Origin: Alviniconcha marisindica
Taxonomy: Eukaryota; Mollusca; Gastropoda; Provannidae
Direction of reading: 5' to 3'
DNA: 64,000 nt
Assembly: GCA_018857735.1 (NCBI GenBank)
Contig: JABMCL010003269.1
Span: 10,001-74,000 of the forward strand
Below the pieces are notes generated by a model. That model did no database searches. It was given only the letters and a program-made list of their open reading frames with translations, and was not told the origin of the DNA. The position numbers and the translations under genes are program-made. Within the stretch, counting starts at the first letter, position 1. Each line of letters starts with the position of its first letter. Of this stretch, positions 46,501 to 55,500 are shown one piece after another.

Positions 46501-49500
46501 GATAAAAGATTGCAAATTCTACCTGCTTCCTTTTGCCCCCCCACCCCCTCCCCCATTAGTCATTCTGTGTATGTGCATGTGTGGTGTGCAAGGAATAGAG
46601 TACTATTATTGTTTTTGAGGTTTTATATATTGTTTGCTATCTTGTAAAGCAAGGTGTGCTCACCCTTGTTGGTGAAATATGGCACAACACAATGACCAAT
46701 AGCAGCATTAGTAGTATCAACAGACACTTCTTCACCTGTGCAAAACCTTAGTAGTTGTGTCATGTATACCTTTATAAAGGCTTTCTTGCATATGAATTTG
46801 TTTGTGTATAACTTTTGCAAGACTTTCTTGCCTGTGAAATTGTTCCCTTCACTCAGCAGACTATTCTTGAGGCGCACATTGTTTTTTTCTTTCTGACTTC
46901 CAAACCCGGACAACCATTTTTTAAATAAACCTTTTGTTCTTGACACCTAGACTGGTCAGTTGTGTTCTGGCTCTGCAAACAAAAAGGCGGGGCCCAGTAG
47001 GGGCTGCAGTGTCAAGCTGGATATTGCCTCTTTTCTACTTGTGAAGTCAACAATTGTACTCTAAATTAAAGGAGACTCTAAGAAAAGAAATATCACAGGT
47101 CCTATTAATATTAAAGGAATGTTCACACACACACACACATGCACACACCCACCCTCGCTAACAGTTTTCAGCGAAATTAATATAATTTGATGGTCTGGGT
47201 TGTTAAAAATCAACATCTGAAAGTGATGAAAACGCAGGTATTTCGAGTCTGGCAATCTGCGTCTGTGGTACCATGAACAAGCAAGTATGTGCAGCAGAAG
47301 GGCAAATTATATCACAAGCCAACCCCTTTTGTGCTTTTCATTAGTAAAGAGTGAAAGTAAAACTAGTAAAAGACTTTAAACAGAGAACAAGTATGGCTGC
47401 ACCTTGAGGATCTCAAAAGTACTTCTGCTGCGAAAATATTGACAGAATGACCATTCAAAGCCGGCAAATAGAACTGTTTGCACACTTGCATTTTTGCTTG
47501 GCATCTCGTTTAAGCACATCACACATAAAAGAAAGGTAGAGAAACTCTAGCCTCCTCCATTCCAATGCATTCTATCGGATCACTTCCAAATCATTCCCTT
47601 CATTATCACATCCTGTACCTGTTTATTTCGCTTGCACCCCAAGATGACGGGCGGTCCAATGAGGCGTGCCTCTGCCCTGTGAAGCTTGTGGTACGTCTCT
47701 CCCTCAAAGTCTGCCAAGACAAACAGCGTCTCACATTCTGAAGCAGTCTGGATGCAGTCCAGTCCATCTTCGGACGTCTTCACCTCAGCCACGGATAGAT
47801 CCTGCAACATAAGCACACCACACATAGCACGAGAGCTTCTCGCTGAGCTCTAAGACTACACGGATCCTTGGCTTTTCAACTGGAATATTATTTTGGATGT
47901 TCTGTTTGGCTGCAGCTGCTTGCGTGATTGTCAGACGGGCACCTTCAGTTGCACAAGAGAGGGATCAATCATATGTAATAATAATGGAAACTTGTAAAGG
48001 GCCTACCCTGCAGCTCAAAGCGCTGAACAAACATAACACACAAAATGTACATTGAGATGGAAAATGTTATCCACAATTTAACGAAAACCAACACATAACA
48101 TACACGTCAACAAGGTTTCAAGCATAACTATGTGCAAGATGCACACACACATACACACACACACACTGATTTGGGGTGAAGGACAATGCTGCTTAGCTGA
48201 AATATTCTTAGAAGAGAAATGTCTTGAGTTTGCTTTTGAAGGAAGAGAGAGTAGCAAAACCAAACTGGAGAAGGGGGAAAAGAAAAGAAGTAATCAAACT
48301 GTACTGATCTATTTGATGACGTTTATTAGCCTTAACGTTTCATGAATATTTCACTTCATTTTAAAAACAGAATGACAGCCCCTTTAACCAAAAATGCATA
48401 TCTGCATAAAATATATCCAACCTGACTCACTGATTAAGTTTAATTTTGCTGTTACCTGGGCTGCTGAAAGTAGCTCCTCATTGGAATAACAATCCTTCCC
48501 GACCAGCACAATCCGCAAATCTCGATCATCTGCAGCAAACACCACATTTATCTCACCAACCTCGACCATCTGCAGCAAACACATTTATCTTGCCAATTTT
48601 GACCATCTGCAGCAAACACATTTATCTTGCCAATCTTGACCATCTGCAGAGACCACATTTATCTTGCCAATCTCGACCATCTGCAGAGACCACATTTATC
48701 TTGCCAATCTCGACCATCTGCAGAGACCACATTTATCTTGCCAATCTTGACCATCTGCAGAGACCACATTTATCTTGCCAATCTTGACCATCTGCAGAGA
48801 CCACATTTATCTTGCCAATCTTGACCATCTGCAGAGACCACATTTATCTTGCCAATCTCGACCATCTGCAGAGACCACATTTATCTTGCCAATCTTGACC
48901 ATCTGCAGAGACCACATTTATCTTGCCAATCTTGACCATCTGCAGAGACCACATTTATCTCGCCAATCTTGACCATCTGCAGAGACCACATTTATCTCGC
49001 CAATCTTGACCATCTGCAGAGACCACATTTATCTCGCCAATCTTGACCATCTGCAGAGACCACATTTATCTCGCCAATCTTGACCATCTGCAGAGACCAC
49101 ATTTATCTTGCCAATCTTGACCATCTGCAGAGACCACATTTATCTTGCCAATCTTGACCATCTGCAGAGAACACATTTATCTTGCCAATCTTGACCATCT
49201 GCAGAGAACACATTTATCTTGCCAATCTTGACCATCTGCAGAGACCACATTTATCTTGCCAATCTTGACCGTCTGCAGAGACCACATTTATCTTGCCAAT
49301 CTTGACCGTCTGCAGAGACCACACTACCCAGTCACCTGCTTCAGAGACCAGATCTTAATCTTACAACACTGTCATCCGTCAGAGATCAGATTTAAGTCTT
49401 ACCACACTCTATCATCTCTAATTATCTATTAAGTATTGTACAAAGTTGCATATAATATATATATATATATGGCTGCATATGTTCAAAGTTGAAACTAGTC

Positions 49501-52500
49501 ATCTCTGACAGGATTTAAAATACAGTGCTGCCATGTCTACGATTACACAAACATACACTTATACTTATAGTTATAAAAAATTATATTAGACTAGTAAGAC
49601 TAGTAATATTAATACTAGCAATAATATAACTTTAGAGCGTAAAATACAAGTGCAATACAAAAAATAGAAACAAACAAAAAAACAGTGTTCTGAGTCAGAT
49701 ATGCATCTAGACATCATAAATGCACATAAAAATACAGTTATAAATAAATGTATTATGAAAGTAACTATGATGAATGGCAAATCTGCATGTACTGCAAACT
49801 GGCATGCGTACACAATCTGGAATTTAATCATAGTCATTATTCATAATGGATCGCATTACATTACACTACAGCAGCCATGGTGTTTAACTTTCATATTGTA
49901 GTTGCACTCAAGTCTCAACATTAAAACAACCAATAAAACATTATCATTTGGGCCATTACTAATACAGTGGAGTAAAAAATTATTTAGAGAAAAAAAAAGT
50001 GGAAGAAAGAAAAAACTAAATCTGAAATCTGAAACAGAACAGTATACTGTTCGAATATATGGTTAAGCACTGGCATGCACATACATGTTCTTGAATACAT
50101 AATAAATTAATAACTGTATGAATGCCTTTGAACAAATTACTTGCTTGCAGCTTTATAAAGTACACATTTCAAGGCAGACACTATCTCTCTGAAGTGGATT
50201 GTAGTATTTGTACAACAGTAACAGAGACTCATTCAGATAGTGAATCCGAGTTGAAATTGCAGAAGATAATAAAAAATGAAGAAAAAACCCAAACCAAAAC
50301 AAACAATAAACCACAAAAACAAAAACAAGCCAAATGGCAACCTGAACCACATAACAGTAAAAATAAGTGAAGATTACACTACAGTGACATTGAACTAGTC
50401 CCCCCCCCCCCCCCCTTCAGAGTTATAACTTACAAGCAGTTGCACGAACAGCAAACACTAGCTGTGCATATTACAAGTTCAGGTCGTTAAAAAAAAAAAA
50501 AATCTAAACAGTAAAATTTTATTGCACAAATGAAATGCTGAAGATCTATGCTCAAATTGCTGCAACCAGTTTAAACTCCACTGTTCACTGTTCAATCCAT
50601 GCATAGTTTGAAGTCTGTTTACTTTAGGAATCATTACAGTCTTGAGTGTACACAGTAAATCTGCAGCCTCAGTCTAAGCCAACACTGTGACTTGATTTAA
50701 ATTTAAACAAAACAAAAAATTGAATGTCAGATAACTACACTTTACTGCAAAAACAAAAAACAAACAAAAAACCCATAGTTCTAGAAAGAAAAAGATTTCT
50801 AATCTAAACATGAAAACTGAAATGTATTCTGCTCCTTAAACATATATTTTAAAATGGGGGGGCTATCATCCTCATTCAAGTGCAGCTGGTTCTATAATTG
50901 TACATGCAATGGACAGGAACAAATGACACATGGTTACAGAGGTAGCACTAATACCATTGTGTGGTAAATAAACAGTTGGCAATGAGGAAATATGCTGACT
51001 GGGGAGTTAAGCGATGTTAAATAAAGCACAGCTGTCAGCAGAACTTGGTTCTTGCATGATCTTAGCCACCTGGCTCCATGGCTTTTACTGATTAAGTCAG
51101 GTTTACACACCTTGCATTCAGAAATTTGCATGCATACCATAACATTAATAATTATATAAAATAATAAAATGAAAAAAATAATAACCTAGTAAGTAGTATT
51201 GTTTAGCAATTTTTTTCAAAAGAATTCAAACCACCAAATGTGCCACTAACCAGCAATTAATGATAAAGATTTAGAATTAGAAGCAGAAAAAAAGAAGAAG
51301 AGAGAGCAGACAGAAGGGGGAGGGAGAAAAATGGTGGAGAACAAAGAAGGAAAACAAAACAAGCAAGCAATAGAACGGTGGTGATAAATTGACACCTTAG
51401 AAGACCTCAGAACAGTGTAACAAGTTGAGAGCTAAAAAAAAAAAAAAAAGTTACACAAAAAAAGGAGAAAAAAAAAAGGAAAGAAAAGCCTGATGACACT
51501 GTTGCTAGCCCTTACGAAAGACTGCCCTGTCACCAGATCACCCCGAAGACCCCACAGCCCCCGATGAAAGCTCTCTTTGCCAAACTATTCCCCCCCCCCC
51601 CCCCCCCCCCCCCCCTTCTTCGGACCACAGTAATTTTAAACTGTTCTTTGTGGGCAGCGCGGACTTGCGACTGTTCTTTGTGGGCAGAGATCATTTGTTT
51701 TACTTCCAGTTTTCACTATTTTAGCGACCTTAACATTCCCTGCAACCTTAAAGCGAATGTCAGACGTGTTCTGTCGCTAGTCCCTGAAACGTGTTCTTTT
51801 CGTCTTTTATTTTTTATTTCATTCTTCTCCCACCTCCCGAACGTGCTTCTTCTTCTTCTTTTTTTGCCCCCCTCCTTCTTCTTCTTTTGTAAGTGGCCTT
51901 CCTTGTGTTCTGTCCTTGACCTTCTTGAGGTTTGACATGTTTCTCAGTGCAGCAAAGTTACGAGATTAGTCCAGCAGACAGAACTGCCACGGCGCTCGCT
52001 TTCTGCGTGACACGCTGGGCTAAAAATTCCCGTAAACCTTCCGCCCAGAATCTGCTGGTGCCCCCGTGGTTTCCGCTGTTCCTCACTGAAACACGAGTGG
52101 ACCCCTAATATAAAGAGATCTATAGAGACAGAGGAGGACTGTTTGTGGAACCCTTCTTTTTGCGTTGTCATGGATAGCGTGGCGTGTTATGTTACAGTCG
52201 TTTTGCTTTGCTCGTTAGATTAAAAATTTGTTATTTACTCAGGGCTATCAGAGTTCACGATAACCGGTAATTTCCGTTATTTTACCGGTTAGGATCAGCA
52301 TATAACGGAGAGAGAAAATCAGAAAACGGTCACTGAGACGTACGGGCCGTTGATGTTACTTACTATTGAGTTTGATTGACCGGACCCCACGCCCCAAAGT
52401 GTTTTTGTTTTTATAAATAGCAGAGGGTGAGGGTGCGCGCGCGCGCGCACGTGTGTGTGTGTGTGTGTGTGTTCTAGACTGGGAAGGAAGTGTTTGCTCT

Positions 52501-55500
52501 GGTAGTACTAGTAGTAATTAGTACAGACGGCCGTGCGCATGTGACATGTTACTGTCTGACCCGTTTCCGTGAACTGATAATGATATGACACCTAACTGAT
52601 ATGTCAGCCCGACATCTGAGAACATTATGCCCCACGGCATCATCATCGTTTCCGTAAACCACTTTATACACCTTACAAGGTTAATGAGTTATTTATGTCA
52701 CACTAATGTCTCTCACGGTCACCAGGTACGGGCCACAGAAATGATGGCGTCCTTATCTCCGGTATGGGCTGAGAAGAGGCATGACAATGCTGATCTTGAT
52801 GGGTTACGTTGACAGTGCCCAATTCTGGTACAAACACCAACGGAAAAATGGGCCGGAGAGCAATTATTCATATATGAATAATACTGGTCCGGCGGACCAA
52901 TGGAAGGGAGAGTGCTACTGGTCCACTGGCAGTTTTAGTGGTCACAGTCCACAGTGGGGATTTTAGTCTTTGGAAGTTTGCTAGAAGCAATTCAGATAGT
53001 CCCTGCCGGCTTGTCTTTAAATATCAAAGGGGTCTGCGGGACAATAAAGCATTAAAAGAATCAGCCTTCTCAAAACATTTTGTTTAACATTCAGAAGTAA
53101 CACATCATACCAACGTTAAATGTTAAAATCGTGGATTTGTCTAATGCCTGTTCTTGATTCAGTGCCATGCATCACAGGACCTAATTAATGATTTTATGTA
53201 TGATATGACAAAGAGGAGCGCACACATGGAATTAATTGGCAGGGCAGTGGCGATCAGTCATCTTAAGTTATCTATATTCAATTTAGAAACTGAGTTTTGG
53301 GAGCAATGATCATTGGGACTGAAATGGGTGTACAAAACACTCTCAGGTGCCACAATTCATCTATGTGAAAGTTGACGGACCGAGGGCAAAAATCATACTC
53401 GGAGTCTGACTTCTGAAAACCTTTCTCTTTCTATGATGGCATGTGTGGCAGAAGTGTCAATGACATCATGAGCCAACCCCTTCCTGGTCTTTATTAGTAA
53501 AGAGTGAACCATTATCCTGCACCCTCAGCAGCTCAAATTTTAATCAAAAAGCTACTTTTGTTTATTGAAACATGCACTTTTTCTGGATCTTCAGGCCAGC
53601 TCGCATCTTTGCCTGGTGTCCCCTTTAAGGTCGTTTTCCTGATCAATCAATATGTGTCAGTCAGTATAATTTATGCAGCAATAGTTACAACATACATGAC
53701 CAAGCATAAGGAGTTACAAATTTACACCGAGTTACAGCAAAGTCTAGCCAACGTAAGTGGTTATGTAAGTGTGAGGGCATCAGAAGCGTTCTGCCTGTGA
53801 GCGCAAGCCAAGAAAAGGCAATGAATTTAAGCGCTAGCACCCACTACATTGGTCAGCAACAGGTTGGTGAGTACCACAGAAGGTTAAAAATAATGCTTAA
53901 TGATGATCATTAGCAGAAGCAGCATCCAACTTCCAAGCACTACCTTCTTCTTCATCATCAGAGGGGTAAGTTCTAGGGGTGGTAGGAACAGATCTAGATG
54001 CACATGCAGAAGGTGCAGGGCTGGGAATGATGGAGGCGGGTCTCGTACAAGTGCTTATGTCGCCACCTCTCTCCAGGGTGCAGTGATCGCCCGTATAGGC
54101 TGAAATACAGAATGTGCACAAAGCACGGCATTACTCGGTGTACTGGCACCATTTGTCATCCATACGCAACACTGATGCATGGTGATGGTGTGGAGTTTAG
54201 TTTACCCTTCAGGCTTGCCTTCAAGAGTTCAACTTTCACTTTTCCAAGTGCCAGAAGCACGCACTGACTGCTGCCAGTGCCAGAATGTGCCATCACAATG
54301 GCTGCAAACTGCTCAAAATGGAGCCCATTTCTTGTATTGTCATTATTTAGTCAACAGACAAGGAACACACACACACACACACACATACAAAATCAATGTA
54401 CAAGTACAAAGTGAATAAATAATGATTATGTTCTAGTTTGTTCATTTGGGCGAAAATACTTAAAATAAATAGCTTTCTGTTCCCCTTCCTCTCCCAAACT
54501 TAGACTTTCATCATGTACGACATGTGTAGTGTTGTATTCTTATTTGTTTTAAATTAAACTAAAGTATGTAACATGAACTAAAGTCCCATGAATGATGAAA
54601 AGGGACAAACACTGAAAGAAAAACAACAAAAAAGATTTAAGCACAAAACAAAGTACCGCTAAAGTAAAAACCAAAACAAAAACAAATAGTTCTATTACTT
54701 CTAACCCACTATCATAGTTTGTACACCTCAAAATAAAACTCAACACATTGAATAAAAACTGTTTATACCTGGTCTAGGGGTAAGACCATCATCATGATCA
54801 TGTTCAACTTATGACAGAATGGAGAAAAAATATTTATTTATAACATATATCATACAATATGCATACTACATTATTACTATACATTAACCTGTTAACTGTA
54901 ACTTGATTTAATGGATGTATTATATTCATACTGTATTCATGAAGCAAAAGTTTGCCAAATTAAGAACCAACTCTATTCGCCAAATACTCCCAATATGTTT
55001 GTGAACAAACGTTCGCACAATTAAGAACGGGCTTTACACATTGTTTCCCTTACCCTCAGGGTTGATTGGGTACTTAAAACCAATTATCTAATATCTATCT
55101 CCATAATCCATTGCAGTTAATCTAATGATTTACGCCCTGGTTGTTATAGCAAAACATGTATTCCATATGACTTTTTTGTTTAGTTTTTTTGGTCAGTCTC
55201 ACTCGTCACTGAGTCTGTAAATAAAAGATGATAACTACATAATTATTTTGATTAAAAATATAACAGTAATACTGCAAGAGTTTAAGTGTAATGCATTCCA
55301 GTATTTTCTATTAATTTTTTTTGCAAACTGGCAGAACTGTGGTGTTAAACTGTCATTTGACTTTAGTTTGACTTTGAGCTCAGCATGTAAATCACTAAAG
55401 GGTATTTTCACATCTACATAATTCATAAAATAATTCTAACAGGTATCTGTTAATTGTGTTTTTGTTGTGTTCAACAGTTTGTAAATTTGGGAAGCTTGTG

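Noticed and set aside
53500..53800. Plus-strand 98-codon frame
   Set aside because: It overlaps a dispersed repeat also found at 47285-47530 and shows no known domain.
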